Shown: positions 43,601-53,423 of the stretch, piece after piece
Numbering within the stretch: the first letter of the stretch is position 1
How the letters are laid out: each line of letters opens with the position of its first letter
Assembly: GCA_016868855.1 (NCBI GenBank)
Contig: VGFP01000002.1
Location: 366,372 to 430,371 of the forward strand
Origin: Bacteroidota bacterium
Lineage (GTDB): Bacteria; Bacteroidota; Bacteroidia; Chitinophagales; Chitinophagaceae
Length of the DNA stretch: 64,000 nt
Reading direction: 5' to 3'
Position numbers and translations under genes: made by a program
Notes under the pieces: model-generated
What the model was told of the DNA's origin: nothing
What the model saw: the letters and a program-made list of their open reading frames with translations, nothing else
Database searches by the model: none

Positions 43601-46002
43601 TTTTTACCGTTTGTTTTTTTGGGGACTGCTTTTTTATTCTTAGATGTATCCACAGGATTGTTCTGCTTTTGTTGTTCAACAGGGATAGGCGGAACCGATT
43701 TTGGAGTCCCGCTGCCGGTTGAAGGATCTTCGAATTTTTGTGATTCAGTCACCACTTTTTCTTTACCAGAGCTGATCGGAATTTCAACCAATTCGCCTTG
43801 CTTGTAACCTTCTTCACCTTCAATCGGCAATATTTCTTCTGTGTTTTTCAAAGAATCGATGTTGAACAGCATTTCATTTTGCATATTGGCCGGCGGACTG
43901 AATCTAGCATTGGGGTCAATATTGAGTGACCTATCATTGAAAACCTGTTGGTAATAATACGCCCAGGCAGGCATCGCCATTTGAGATCCACCTGCTGTAT
44001 ACAGCATTCTTAAAAATGGATCATCGCATCCAACCCAGACGCCAGATAGCAGTTGCGGACTGAATCCGATAAACCATCCGTCAGCATTGTCATTGGTGGT
44101 ACCAGTCTTTCCTGCAACTTCATTGTTCACTCCATATGCCCATCTCAATGAACTGCCGGTTCCAAAATCAACCACACCCTGCAGCATCTTGGTCATGATA
44201 TATGCTTCTGATTCACTGATCACCTCTTTGGTTTGGGTTCTGAATGAAGCAAGCACGTTGCCATTCCTGTCCTCGATTCTGCTGATATAATATGGTTTTA
44301 CATTGAATCCTCTTCCAGGAAACATACTGAAAGCCTGCACCATTTCAATAAGCGATAAATCTGCAGATCCCAATGCGATCGATGGATAGGGAGGGATGTT
44401 GTTCACGATGCCACACTCTTTTGCAAATTCAATGGTTTTCTTCACGCCAAGCGTGTTGATGAGATAAACTGCACCAGGGTTCTTCGAAAAGGCGAGGCAC
44501 ACTGCCATGGGTCCGCCTGTTCCATCTATCATTTTCCCGCCCATGTCAATGGGTCCGTTTGGTAATTCTGTTTCCGGTTTAAAACCGCTTTTTATACCCA
44601 ATGTATACAAGAGAGGTTTAAAGGTGGAGCCGACCTGTCGTTTTGTTTTGATGTTTACATGGTCAAATTTGAACCGCTTGAAGTTGCTTCCCCCTACCCA
44701 TGCCTTGACTTCTCCTGTCAGAGGATCAACGGATAGCAAACCAATTTGCATGATTTGTTTATGGTAGCGAATAGAGTCGATAGGAGACATCATGGTGTCT
44801 TTCTCTCTCTTCTCATTCCATGAAAATACTTTCATGTTGACAGGCTCTGTAAATATTTTTCTGATTTCTTCTTCCTCAATTCCCTCTTCTTTTAAGTTTT
44901 TCCATCTGTCGGTTTGTTTGATGGCTGCATCCAATACTGCCTTTCCTTCTTTTGACTTCCAAACAGATCCGTCTTTTATATTGTACTGATTGCTGAATAC
45001 TTTCTGAAGATTTTGCATGTGCCTGTACACGGCTATTTCAGCATATTCTTGCATTTTTGGATTGATGGTAGTAAAAATTTTGAGTCCATCACGGTACAGA
45101 TCATACGGCTCACCTGTTTTTGGATTCTCATTTTGCTTGCACCATTCTTTGAGATCATCTCTGAGCATTTCGCGGAAGTAGGGTGCAATGCCTGAATTTT
45201 CATCCATCTTCAAATACTTCAACTGGATGGGTGCCATTTTCAGCGATTTGGCTTCGTCCTTTGTCAGGAAATCATTTCTGACCATTTGATCCAGCACAGT
45301 ATTGCGACGGGACATGGCTGCTTTGGGATTTCTGCGTGGATTGTACCTGGTTGATCCCTTGAGGACTCCAACCAGTACAGCCGCTTCTTCAACCGCTAAT
45401 TGTCCGGGTTCTTTTTGAAAATAGGTCTTAGCTGCATTGCGAATTCCATATGTCTCTTCACCATAATTGACCATGTTCAGATAAAGCGTAATGATTTCCT
45501 CTTTGGTGAAATTCTTTTCCAAACGGATGGCTACTATCCACTCTTTCAATTTTTCAATTACACGGGTAACGCTCTTGCGACTTTGTTGACCGAGCAGGGC
45601 TTTTGCAGTTTGTTGTGTAATGGTGCTCGCACCTCCCTCTCTTCCAAGAAATACAATGGCCCTCACCAGACTTTTGATGTCGATGCCGGAATGATCATAG
45701 AAACGTTCGTCTTCAGTTGCTATCAGTGCACGAATGACAAAAGGGGAGATGTCCTGGTATTTGACATTGATTCTGTCTTTCAGGTAAAATTTACCCATCA
45801 GGGTTCCGTCATCCGCATAAATTTCGGAAGATGACATGAGTGATGGATTTTCAAGTTCCTCAATGGAAGGAAGCTTTCCGAAAAGTCCTACATAAATCAG
45901 AAAAATAAATAAGAAAATTGAACCCCATGCATACAAAAATATTTTCCAGAAAATGCTGACAGCCCTAGAAGGTTCAGTTGATTTTTTCTCATTCAGCGCC
46001 AT
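43597..46002 (-). CDS. Penicillin-binding protein 1A (class A, glycosyltransferase + transpeptidase)
   Basis: Bifunctional peptidoglycan polymerase, anchored by one N-terminal helix (about residues 16-40). The GT51 domain has the catalytic Glu in TEDERFYDHSGID (about residue 97) and GGASTITQQTAK. The transpeptidase domain has STFK (Ser near 456), SKN (near 505) and KTG in AGKTGTTND (near 631). A Pro/Lys-rich tail ends the protein. Length 801. A possible -7-like element (TAGCTTTA) lies just upstream of the ATG. Confidence 0.95.
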   Translation of the reverse strand: MALNEKKSTEPSRAVSIFWKIFLYAWGSIFLFIFLIYVGLFGKLPSIEELENPSLMSSSEIYADDGTLMGKFYLKDRINVKYQDISPFVIRALIATEDERFYDHSGIDIKSLVRAIVFLGREGGASTITQQTAKALLGQQSRKSVTRVIEKLKEWIVAIRLEKNFTKEEIITLYLNMVNYGEETYGIRNAAKTYFQKEPGQLAVEEAAVLVGVLKGSTRYNPRRNPKAAMSRRNTVLDQMVRNDFLTKDEAKSLKMAPIQLKYLKMDENSGIAPYFREMLRDDLKEWCKQNENPKTGEPYDLYRDGLKIFTTINPKMQEYAEIAVYRHMQNLQKVFSNQYNIKDGSVWKSKEGKAVLDAAIKQTDRWKNLKEEGIEEEEIRKIFTEPVNMKVFSWNEKREKDTMMSPIDSIRYHKQIMQIGLLSVDPLTGEVKAWVGGSNFKRFKFDHVNIKTKRQVGSTFKPLLYTLGIKSGFKPETELPNGPIDMGGKMIDGTGGPMAVCLAFSKNPGAVYLINTLGVKKTIEFAKECGIVNNIPPYPSIALGSADLSLIEMVQAFSMFPGRGFNVKPYYISRIEDRNGNVLASFRTQTKEVISESEAYIMTKMLQGVVDFGTGSSLRWAYGVNNEVAGKTGTTNDNADGWFIGFSPQLLSGVWVGCDDPFLRMLYTAGGSQMAMPAWAYYYQQVFNDRSLNIDPNARFSPPANMQNEMLFNIDSLKNTEEILPIEGEEGYKQGELVEIPISSGKEKVVTESQKFEDPSTGSGTPKSVPPIPVEQQKQNNPVDTSKNKKAVPKKTNGKN

Positions 46003-46048
46003 GCAGTAAAGCTAATCAAAAGATGAGGGATTTTTTTAAAACAATTGC

Positions 46049-48988
46049 CTAAAATTTTCCCGGTAACTGTGCTTTCAAGAACTCAATATATTTCATGGTT
46101 TCTTTGTCCTCCAGCATCTTCTTCAGGTTTCCTGGTGATACAATATAGAAGCTGTATTTGTCGGCAGGCAACCAAGGAAAAACTTCTTTGGTTGAAACGG
46201 ATTTCATTTTCTTCACATAACTGATTGCTTCTGCAGCATCCGCGAAGAGGCTGATCAGGATATAAGGTGTTTCACCGATTTTGTCATTTCGGATTGAAAA
46301 TGATTTTGAAAAATATTTCTCAGTATGATACCTGGCCAATGCTCTCTTTGATTCATTTACATACACAATGTCAACCCCGTTCATCAGCATGATCACTCCA
46401 TATGGTTCTTTGGGGTCAAATTGGTAGGCAGATGGAATAATGGGTTTTTGTTCTGCAGCTTTTACCAGTTTTGAAGAATCTACTTTGAGCAAATTGTTGT
46501 CATCGCGGATCATCCTTTTCGGAGCAATGGCAGGTCTGGTGTCAACAACTTCCAATTCATCATCTTTCACTCTGGTTACCTTCATCGTCTTCAGTTGCGC
46601 TTCTATGGAATCTCTGTTTTTAAGCACTTCTCTCAACACAACTGATTTGGAGGCAAGGGGTGAGTTTGGAGCGATTTTTTCAATATTGGAAAGTATTGCA
46701 ATTGCGATGCTGTCCTTTCGCTCTTTGATATAATACACCGCCTCAATATACAATAGCTGAGGAGTCCAATAGCTCTCGCCATATAGAGAGTCAGCCTGTT
46801 TTTTATTTGTCAATGCTTTGCTAAACTCACCACTGATGAATTGATTGTAGATCTCATTGTATGCTTTCTCAACTGCTATTGTTTTTGTTTTATCCTGCTT
46901 TTCAGTTTTGGTTGGATTCAGCAGCATCTTGGTCAACGGGCCATCTGGTGAAAATTTTTTCAGCAACGAAGAATAAAAATTTGCCTGTTCCGTACTATCA
47001 AGTTGTTTATAACAGAATGCCAGATCAAAATAGGCTTGTATCAAACTTGCTGAATCTGTTTCGATGTTCAACAGCTGTTTATTCCAGAGGATGGATTCTT
47101 TGTAGTCTCCTAGTTTGTCTTTGTAAAGGGCACTCAATATTTTTATGCCACCTGCTTTTTTTGCATTGGATTCAATCAGTTTATCTGGGGTAGTTGGCAA
47201 ATTATTTACCAGGAATTCAATATTGATTTCTTGGGTATTGGTTTTATCATCTTGGTCATCTTTGGAAGGATTGTCCGGACTGGTTTGTTTTTTTATTCCC
47301 GTCAATGCTTTTCCGGCATTGCTTCTCCTCCAATTGTCTTCATTGCTTCTGTTGCCCCATTTGTTTTTGAATGCTATGCTTCCCTGGGATTTGAGTGTAG
47401 GGTTGTTGAAATACCATTCACCAGACTTATCCTGTGTTTGAAAAAGATCTGCTCCCTGATCTTCAAGCAAATTGTTTTTTCTTGATGTCATTCCTGCATT
47501 GCTGTTATCAATCTTCAATCCTTCTTCCTTGCGCAGTTTTTTCAGCAAATCTTTGATGTATATATCGCGTTGTTTTTCAGGCATTGCGGCAACCATCTGC
47601 AAGCTATCTTCTTTTTCTATGATCGAAAGTGCGTTTGCGAGATCTGTAACAATTGATTTTTTCAGCTCTATTTCTTTTGTAAATCCCGGTTGTGTATTTG
47701 AAGTACTGTCAAAATATTTTTTTGACAGCTCATATTTTTTATTCGCAAATGCAAGGATAGCAATGGTCAGGTTGTTTTTTAGTTTCAGGTCCTGATCATT
47801 TGTATTGTATTTATTGCTTGATTCAAGTAGCTGAATGGCCTTGTTTACACTGTCCCTCGAAAGCTCCATTTCCGAGGCTGCAGCAAAAATGATGGGTCTG
47901 TAAGATATGTATTTCTCCCTGCTAGCCAATTTCACAAGGGCTTTGACATCTTCTTCGATTTTTTCATTCTTGTCTTTTTTGTCAGACGCCAGGCTGATCT
48001 GATAAATTTTAGCGTAGGCAGCCATCACTGGATCAGTTGTCAGTGCAACTGATTTTTCAAATGATTCATTGGCGGCTTCCCGGTTACTGGCTTTCGCATA
48101 CAATTGGGCAATCAAAAAATACATCCGGGCTTTCTCCTGTTTATTGACACAAACAGGTAAAGCCATTTCCATGAATCTGGCTGATGAATCATACTGCTGT
48201 ATTTTGTAGAACCAGTATGATTTTAATTCAAAAAGAAAAGGTTGGAGCCTTTTGGGGAAATCAATATCTCTGACCAGCGTTTCAATCATTCCCCTTGCAT
48301 CATCATCATTGTCCTGTTCCATCAACGTTCTGATGATCCACAGCAAAGTTTCATTTCTGATGGGCTTGTGTCCACCCATGCTAGACTCCTTTGATGAGAT
48401 GGTATAGACATTGCCGCTGTTGTTGATATTGGAGCCAATGGTTTTTTCAAATCCCCTCTCTGATTTATCCTTGGGTTGAAAATTATAATTGATATATTGA
48501 AAGACATCGTAGGCAGAATCGAACTTTTTTTGAAAGAAGTATGATTGTCCCATTAAAAAATACAAATCATCGACCCAGTCGTTTCGCAAATCATGCAACA
48601 AGACACCATTGTTTACCTTGATAACAACAGAATCCAGTTCTTGCTGTTGCTGAGCTGTTGTATTGAGGTCATAATTGAAAAACGACAAAAGAGTATTGAA
48701 GGTATCCTTGTGAGCCTGTTTTGCCGTAGCAATGATCTTTTGAATTTTTTGATTTGAATTAAAATAAAAATTATAGTGTGAAAAAGTATTCTCCTTGAGT
48801 CTTTTGATGGGCCCAATTTTTTTATCGGGTGTAAGCTCAGAGGGAAGCTTTCTGTTTTCGTAATTCTTGGGTTTTTTTAAATCAAAAGTGATGTTTACCT
48901 GTGCTTGCAATACATTGACTGACACCATGCCAAAAAGGAGCAGGAGTGCGCAAGGCCATAGGTTCCATCTTTTTTTGAAATTCAGCAT
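46049..48988 (-). CDS. SprE/PorW-type TPR protein of the type IX secretion/gliding system
   Basis: 979 residues with a signal peptide (LWPCALLLLFGMVSVNVLQAQ) and no Cys right after it, so no lipobox, unlike described SprE. The region KNYENRKLPSE, NTFSHYNFYFNSNQK, LLHDLRNDWVDDLYFLMGQSYFFQKKFDSAYDVFQYINYNFQPK is, from memory, the conserved N-terminal block of SprE/PorW, a periplasmic/outer-membrane TPR protein needed for type IX secretion. TPR-like helices run through much of residues 90-800; a C-terminal domain (about 880-979, IVYVNESKRALARYH...YVKKMKSVS) closes it. No other T9SS gene is in the window. Confidence 0.72.
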   Translation of the reverse strand: MLNFKKRWNLWPCALLLLFGMVSVNVLQAQVNITFDLKKPKNYENRKLPSELTPDKKIGPIKRLKENTFSHYNFYFNSNQKIQKIIATAKQAHKDTFNTLLSFFNYDLNTTAQQQQELDSVVIKVNNGVLLHDLRNDWVDDLYFLMGQSYFFQKKFDSAYDVFQYINYNFQPKDKSERGFEKTIGSNINNSGNVYTISSKESSMGGHKPIRNETLLWIIRTLMEQDNDDDARGMIETLVRDIDFPKRLQPFLFELKSYWFYKIQQYDSSARFMEMALPVCVNKQEKARMYFLIAQLYAKASNREAANESFEKSVALTTDPVMAAYAKIYQISLASDKKDKNEKIEEDVKALVKLASREKYISYRPIIFAAASEMELSRDSVNKAIQLLESSNKYNTNDQDLKLKNNLTIAILAFANKKYELSKKYFDSTSNTQPGFTKEIELKKSIVTDLANALSIIEKEDSLQMVAAMPEKQRDIYIKDLLKKLRKEEGLKIDNSNAGMTSRKNNLLEDQGADLFQTQDKSGEWYFNNPTLKSQGSIAFKNKWGNRSNEDNWRRSNAGKALTGIKKQTSPDNPSKDDQDDKTNTQEINIEFLVNNLPTTPDKLIESNAKKAGGIKILSALYKDKLGDYKESILWNKQLLNIETDSASLIQAYFDLAFCYKQLDSTEQANFYSSLLKKFSPDGPLTKMLLNPTKTEKQDKTKTIAVEKAYNEIYNQFISGEFSKALTNKKQADSLYGESYWTPQLLYIEAVYYIKERKDSIAIAILSNIEKIAPNSPLASKSVVLREVLKNRDSIEAQLKTMKVTRVKDDELEVVDTRPAIAPKRMIRDDNNLLKVDSSKLVKAAEQKPIIPSAYQFDPKEPYGVIMLMNGVDIVYVNESKRALARYHTEKYFSKSFSIRNDKIGETPYILISLFADAAEAISYVKKMKSVSTKEVFPWLPADKYSFYIVSPGNLKKMLEDKETMKYIEFLKAQLPGKF

Positions 48989-49084
48989 CGGATGGGTAAA
49001 ACTAAGATTTATGCATTGAATAGAAAAGTATGCTATTGGGGAATTAGCAGTAACTTTAGGCCTGGTTTAAGTTAAAATTGTTGA

Positions 49085-49483
49085 ATGGCAGAAAATGAAA
49101 TAAAACAGAGTACATTCAAACGTTTGACCAACCGTTACAGGTTGATCATCATGAATGATCATACCTATGAGGAGGTCGTGACTTTCAAGCTGACACGTTT
49201 GAGTGTGTACGTGCTTTCTTGTTTTGTTTTTGTTTTGCTCGTTGGACTCACAACGGCGCTGATCAGCTTTACACCATTGAAATTTTATATACCTGGCTAT
49301 GGTAGCCAAGCTGAGCGCAAGGAACTTACAAACCTTAAAATAAAGACAGATTCTCTCGAAACATATATTAAGAACCGTGAGCTGTATTGGGAAAATGTTC
49401 GAAACATCATTTCAGGGAAAGCTGAGATGAATTTAGATACAGCTGTTATTTCCATTCCCAATCTTGAGCAAACACCTGATTAA
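49085..49483 (+). CDS. Membrane protein with M23-peptidase-type N-terminal domain only
   Basis: 132 residues. The N-terminal cytosolic part (RLTNRYRLIIMNDHTYEEVVTFKLTRLSV), one membrane helix (VYVLSCFVFVLLVGLTTALISF), TPLKFYIPGYGSQAERKEL and a short coiled coil match what I recall as the start of longer Bacteroidota M23 peptidases of about 300 residues. Here the gene stops before any peptidase domain. The role may be structural, or it may be a truncated copy. AtpZ and a partner follow at once. Confidence 0.75.
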   Translation: MAENEIKQSTFKRLTNRYRLIIMNDHTYEEVVTFKLTRLSVYVLSCFVFVLLVGLTTALISFTPLKFYIPGYGSQAERKELTNLKIKTDSLETYIKNRELYWENVRNIISGKAEMNLDTAVISIPNLEQTPD

Positions 49484-49493
49484 ATTTATTTTC

Positions 49494-49703
49494 TTGGAAA
49501 AAGAGCCACACAAAGATCAATCATGGGTGAAGTACCTGTCTTTAGGAGGACAAATATTCGCATCCATTGCAATCATGTTGGCATTGGGGTGGAAACTGGA
49601 TCAATGGTTTGGTTTCACAACATCTGTATTGATCTGGGTGCTGCCTTTGTTGATGATTGTTTCTATTCTTGTAAAACTAATAATTGACACAAACCGAAAG
49701 TAG
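49494..49703 (+). CDS. AtpZ/AtpI-type F0F1 ATP synthase assembly protein
   Basis: 69 residues from a TTG at 49494 (an earlier TTG at 49464 overlaps the previous gene). Two membrane helices (LSLGGQIFASIAIMLALGW and VLIWVLPLLMIVSILVKLI) with LDQWFGF between them are the mark of AtpZ, which helps in Mg2+ transport or c-ring assembly next to atp genes. In related genomes AtpZ and a small partner precede atpB; here they do not. Confidence 0.78.
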   Translation: MEKEPHKDQSWVKYLSLGGQIFASIAIMLALGWKLDQWFGFTTSVLIWVLPLLMIVSILVKLIIDTNRK

Positions 49704-50087
49704 ATGATACCCCAACCCTTGCGTCCAATCACATGGTTATTTTTACTCGTGAATATTTTTACTGTGATTTTTTATCGCCCATTTATCTCCATTGAAACCG
49801 ACCCCAATATTTTACTGATCGGCAATGCCTATATATACATTCTTACACTGGTGTCTTATTGGTTTATGTCAACAGGTGCAAAGTCCAAATCAACTGTACA
49901 GTTTACTTCTTCGGTGTATGGATCTTTTCTTATTAAAATGGTATTGTCTGTTCTCATTGTGGTTGTGTATTCCAAATGGGCTGGTAAGCAGATGAATTCA
50001 AATGGAATCATAGGTTGTCTTTTCATCTATTTGGTTTACATGTTTTTGGAGGTAAGGGGACTTATGACATTGTTTCGAAAGGACTGA
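49704..50087 (+). CDS. Four-helix membrane protein, AtpI-like partner of AtpZ (tentative)
   Basis: 127 residues, with four hydrophobic segments (WLFLLVNIFTVIF, ILLIGNAYIYILTLVSYWF, FLIKMVLSVLIVVVY, IIGCLFIYLVYMFLEV). It starts at the base after the AtpZ stop. From knowledge of the phylum, a protein of this size sits between AtpZ and atpB; no enzymatic motif is seen. The next gene is a SprT-like protein, not atpB. Confidence 0.6.
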   Translation: MIPQPLRPITWLFLLVNIFTVIFYRPFISIETDPNILLIGNAYIYILTLVSYWFMSTGAKSKSTVQFTSSVYGSFLIKMVLSVLIVVVYSKWAGKQMNSNGIIGCLFIYLVYMFLEVRGLMTLFRKD

Positions 50088-50088
50088 T

Positions 50089-50709
50089 ATGTCAAAAAAA
50101 GAAGTTGAAATATCTGCATTGTCCGATTTTCTGCCATCTGGCACTTTTCAAATGGTTGAGCCTTTTTTATTGCACTACAAAGTGCATCTCACCATTACAG
50201 GATCACGCACCACTGTGTTGGGTGACTATCGAAATGCAATACCTGGTAAAACCCACCGCATATCAGTCAATGGCAATCTCAATCCATATGCATTTTTGAT
50301 CACCCTCTTGCATGAATTGGCACATCTGATAACATTTGAAAAATATGGACATCGTGTACAATCGCATGGAAAAGAGTGGAAGATTCAATTTGCTGAGTTG
50401 TTGAAGCATTTTCTTCAGTGTGATGTTTTCCCATCAGATATCAAGCTACAACTCTCTGCTTCACTGAAAAGTCCAGCTGCAAGCTCCTGTGCAGATGATG
50501 CACTGATGCGTGTGCTAAGAAATTATGACAAGGTCAAAGAAGGCCATCTGTTGGTGGAGCAAATTCAAAGAGGAGAAATATTCCAAACAATAAATGGTCG
50601 TCAATTCAGGCGTGAAGAACAAATCAGAAAACGCATCAAAGCGGTTGAAATAGATACAGGGAGGGTTTATCTGTTCAGTCCGATCTATGAAGTTATCAAA
50701 GTGACTTGA
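50089..50709 (+). CDS. SprT-like zinc metalloprotease-fold protein
   Basis: 206 residues. The zinc motif HELAHLITFEKYGHRVQSHGKEW has HExxH, a third His, and the HGxxW pattern of SprT/SPRTN-like proteins. A basic C-terminal region (FRREEQIRKRIKAVEI) could bind nucleic acid. The family includes DNA-protein crosslink proteases, but bacterial members are uncharacterised. It begins one base after the preceding gene; its TGA directly abuts the stop of the opposing GNAT gene. Confidence 0.82.
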   Translation: MSKKEVEISALSDFLPSGTFQMVEPFLLHYKVHLTITGSRTTVLGDYRNAIPGKTHRISVNGNLNPYAFLITLLHELAHLITFEKYGHRVQSHGKEWKIQFAELLKHFLQCDVFPSDIKLQLSASLKSPAASSCADDALMRVLRNYDKVKEGHLLVEQIQRGEIFQTINGRQFRREEQIRKRIKAVEIDTGRVYLFSPIYEVIKVT

Positions 50710-51189
50710 TCAAATATTTTTAGTCATCCATACATCACATCCATGGTGACCTGTGTCGCCGATCGGTTCATGGATGTATTCAAATCCAAATTTTTCATAC
50801 ACACTGATGGCTCTTTTGAGTTCAGGCATGGATTCGAGATAGATTCTCTTGAAACCCTGCTCCCGGGCAAATTCAATTGATTTATTGATGATGGAAGCGC
50901 CCAATCCGGTGCCTCTTGCTTCCGGCAATAAATACATTTTGACCAATTCACAGGTGTCTGATGGAAGTCCCTTGCTGGGAAAAATCCCACCTCCACCTAC
51001 AATTTTTCCATTTACCTCAGCTATAAAGTAAATCGATTGGGGAGTTTGAAACAATTCATACAAGTGATCGGTGGATTCGTCGAAGTATACAGTACCACAT
51101 TTGTTGGCATTGAATTCTTCCAAACAACTTCTGATGATGTAGGCTATTTGCGCATTGTCTTCTTTTTTTATGACTCTGATATTGGCCAT
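50710..51189 (-). CDS. GNAT-family N-acetyltransferase
   Basis: 159 residues. The acetyl-CoA motif is KMYLLPEARGTGLGASIINKSIEFAREQGFKRIYLES (Q/R-x2-G-x-G/A), followed by ISVYEKFGFEYIHEP. Substrate unknown. It starts one base after thrC and is thus the last gene of the threonine operon; a role in threonine metabolism is not implied. Confidence 0.87.
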   Translation of the reverse strand: MANIRVIKKEDNAQIAYIIRSCLEEFNANKCGTVYFDESTDHLYELFQTPQSIYFIAEVNGKIVGGGGIFPSKGLPSDTCELVKMYLLPEARGTGLGASIINKSIEFAREQGFKRIYLESMPELKRAISVYEKFGFEYIHEPIGDTGHHGCDVWMTKNI

Positions 51190-51190
51190 A

Positions 51191-52492
51191 TTATTTTACG
51201 ATTTGAAGGATAAGCGCTTTGATAAGAGCAAAATTAGGTGCAACAAGCATAGCGTTTTTATCTTTTTTTATCACATTTTCTACTTGACCAGGTATGGGAA
51301 CCTCTTGTTGTATTATCCTCTCAACCACAGAAGGGAACTTCACAGGGTGCGCTGTTCCTAATAGAATTCCCTTGTTTCCTGGATGTTGATCAATATACTT
51401 TTCCAAAGCCAGATACGAAACTGCGGCATGAGGATCAAGTATGTAATGACATGTATCGAAAATCTTTTTGATGGCTCCCTCTGTAGCAGCGTCACTGAAA
51501 GAATCACTGCTGACATGTTTTTTTACTTCATCTATTTTATGATTATATAATTCTGTGATTCTGACAAAATTACTAGGATTGCCTACGTCCATTGCATTGG
51601 ATACAGTTGCTTGAGTGGAAGTTGGATTATAATTGCCTGTTGCCAAATATCTTGTAAAGACATCGTTCACATTACAAGCAGCTATAAAATGTTTGATTTC
51701 GAGTCCTGATTTTTGCGCTACCAATCCAGCACATATATTTCCAAAATTTCCACTTGGTACAGAGACAACAGGGGCCTCATCATAGGTCCATTGTGACTGT
51801 CCTATGGCGTAGTAAATCTGTTGAGAAAGCCACCTGGAAATATTGATGGAATTGGCAGAGGTGATAAACAGTTTCTCTTTCAGTTCAGGGTCGGCAAATG
51901 CAGTTTTGACGATCTGTTGGCAAGCATCAAAGTCACCCTCTACCTCAAGTGCATGAATATTGTCTCCCATTGTTGTAAGCTGCTTCTCTTGAACGTTGCT
52001 TACTTTTCCAGAAGGGTAGAGGATGATCACTTCTGTACCTTCTACTTTGTAAAAGGCATCAGCAACTGCACCTCCGGTATCTCCACTTGTTGCAACCAGT
52101 ACTGTGATTTTACTGCCTATCGATTTTGCGAAATAGCCTAGGCATCTACTTAGAAATCGTGCACCTAAATCTTTGAATGCCAGTGTGGGTCCATGGAAGA
52201 GCTCGAGGATAAAGATGTTTTGGGTGATTTGTTTCAGTGGAAAGTCGAATGAAATTGTTTCTTCCATGATTTTCCAAAGTTGATCTTCGGGTATTGACCC
52301 ACCAACATAGGGTTTCATGATTTCAAATCCAATTTGAAGCTTGCTCAGGTCTTTCAATTCCTTCAGAAATGATTTATTCCATTTGGGAATTTCAGTAGGG
52401 AAATACAACCCCTTGTCTGCTGCTTGCCCCTCAATCGTCGCATGTTTAAAATCAACCAAGGCTGACCTGTTGTTGATACTATAATATTTCAT
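51191..52492 (-). CDS. thrC: Threonine synthase
   Basis: PLP enzyme that makes threonine from O-phosphohomoserine. The PLP lysine is in ELFHGPTLAFKDLGARFLS, followed by VLVATSGDTGGAVADAF with the cofactor-binding loop, IILYPSGKVSNVQEKQLTT, and NSINISRWLSQQIYY and VPSGNFGNICAGLVA. Length 433. It starts three bases after thrB. Confidence 0.96.
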   Translation of the reverse strand: MKYYSINNRSALVDFKHATIEGQAADKGLYFPTEIPKWNKSFLKELKDLSKLQIGFEIMKPYVGGSIPEDQLWKIMEETISFDFPLKQITQNIFILELFHGPTLAFKDLGARFLSRCLGYFAKSIGSKITVLVATSGDTGGAVADAFYKVEGTEVIILYPSGKVSNVQEKQLTTMGDNIHALEVEGDFDACQQIVKTAFADPELKEKLFITSANSINISRWLSQQIYYAIGQSQWTYDEAPVVSVPSGNFGNICAGLVAQKSGLEIKHFIAACNVNDVFTRYLATGNYNPTSTQATVSNAMDVGNPSNFVRITELYNHKIDEVKKHVSSDSFSDAATEGAIKKIFDTCHYILDPHAAVSYLALEKYIDQHPGNKGILLGTAHPVKFPSVVERIIQQEVPIPGQVENVIKKDKNAMLVAPNFALIKALILQIVK

Positions 52493-52495
52493 GAA

Positions 52496-53419
52496 TTATT
52501 CAATGATTTTTATTCCCTGTCTGTTCAATTTGGTTACATATGTCTTAAAGTCAATTCCAATTTTGATATAAACATCTTTCATTACATGTTCAACTGCTCT
52601 TGCAGTAGCATCATCTTTGCTGAGCATGAAAACAGATGGCCCACTGCCTGAAATGCCTCCTCCCAATGCACCAGCCTCTTTAGAGCGTGATTTTACTTGA
52701 TCAAATCCCGGTATCAGGATGCTTCGAACGGGTTCAATGATCCCGTCTTCCAGAGAGCGACCAATTAATGCATAATCGCCTTTCATAAATCCCGCAACAA
52801 GTCCCGCGATATTACCCCATTGTCTTATCGCTTGTTTCAACTGAACCTCTTTTTTTAAAATATGTCTTGCATCAGATGTCTTGACTTCAATTTGCGGATG
52901 AACAATTGTTATGTGCAAATCCGGACTATTCAATGGTATGATATCCAGTGGCATAATCGATCTGATCAATGTTATGCCGCCCATCAGGCAGGGAGTAATA
53001 TTGTCTGCATGTTTAACACCGCTTGCAACTTTTTCACCAAACATGGCATAGCGGATAAGATCCTCTTGGGTGAATTGCTGCTGAATAATTTTGCTTGCAG
53101 CAAATACGGCCCCTGCAGCACTCGCTGCACTGGACCCTAATCCACTTCCAGGTTTTATTTTTTTATCAATTGTTAATTTTATTCCTGGAGCATCTTTCAC
53201 GTCCTCCAACATGGCCAACAATGCTCCTCCAGCAACATTTTCTTCGGGTACGGTTGAAAGCTGGTAATCATCAAGATGTATGATTTCGAGACCAGGTCGC
53301 TCGCTCGGTTCAATTGTCATGAGGTCAAATGGCTCTTCAACTGCGAGTCCAAGTATATCAAAACCACATACCAAATTGGCAATGGTTGCAGGTGATTTTA
53401 TTCGAATTGTATTGCTCAT
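52496..53419 (-). CDS. thrB: Homoserine kinase
   Basis: GHMP kinase that phosphorylates homoserine. The N-terminus (IRIKSPATIANLVCGFDILGLA) and the P-loop-like motif KPGSGLGSSAASAAGA are diagnostic, with the C-terminal GALGGGISGSGPSVFMLS. Length 307. It lies four bases after thrA. Confidence 0.96.
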   Translation of the reverse strand: MSNTIRIKSPATIANLVCGFDILGLAVEEPFDLMTIEPSERPGLEIIHLDDYQLSTVPEENVAGGALLAMLEDVKDAPGIKLTIDKKIKPGSGLGSSAASAAGAVFAASKIIQQQFTQEDLIRYAMFGEKVASGVKHADNITPCLMGGITLIRSIMPLDIIPLNSPDLHITIVHPQIEVKTSDARHILKKEVQLKQAIRQWGNIAGLVAGFMKGDYALIGRSLEDGIIEPVRSILIPGFDQVKSRSKEAGALGGGISGSGPSVFMLSKDDATARAVEHVMKDVYIKIGIDFKTYVTKLNRQGIKIIE

Positions 53420-53423
53420 GGTA

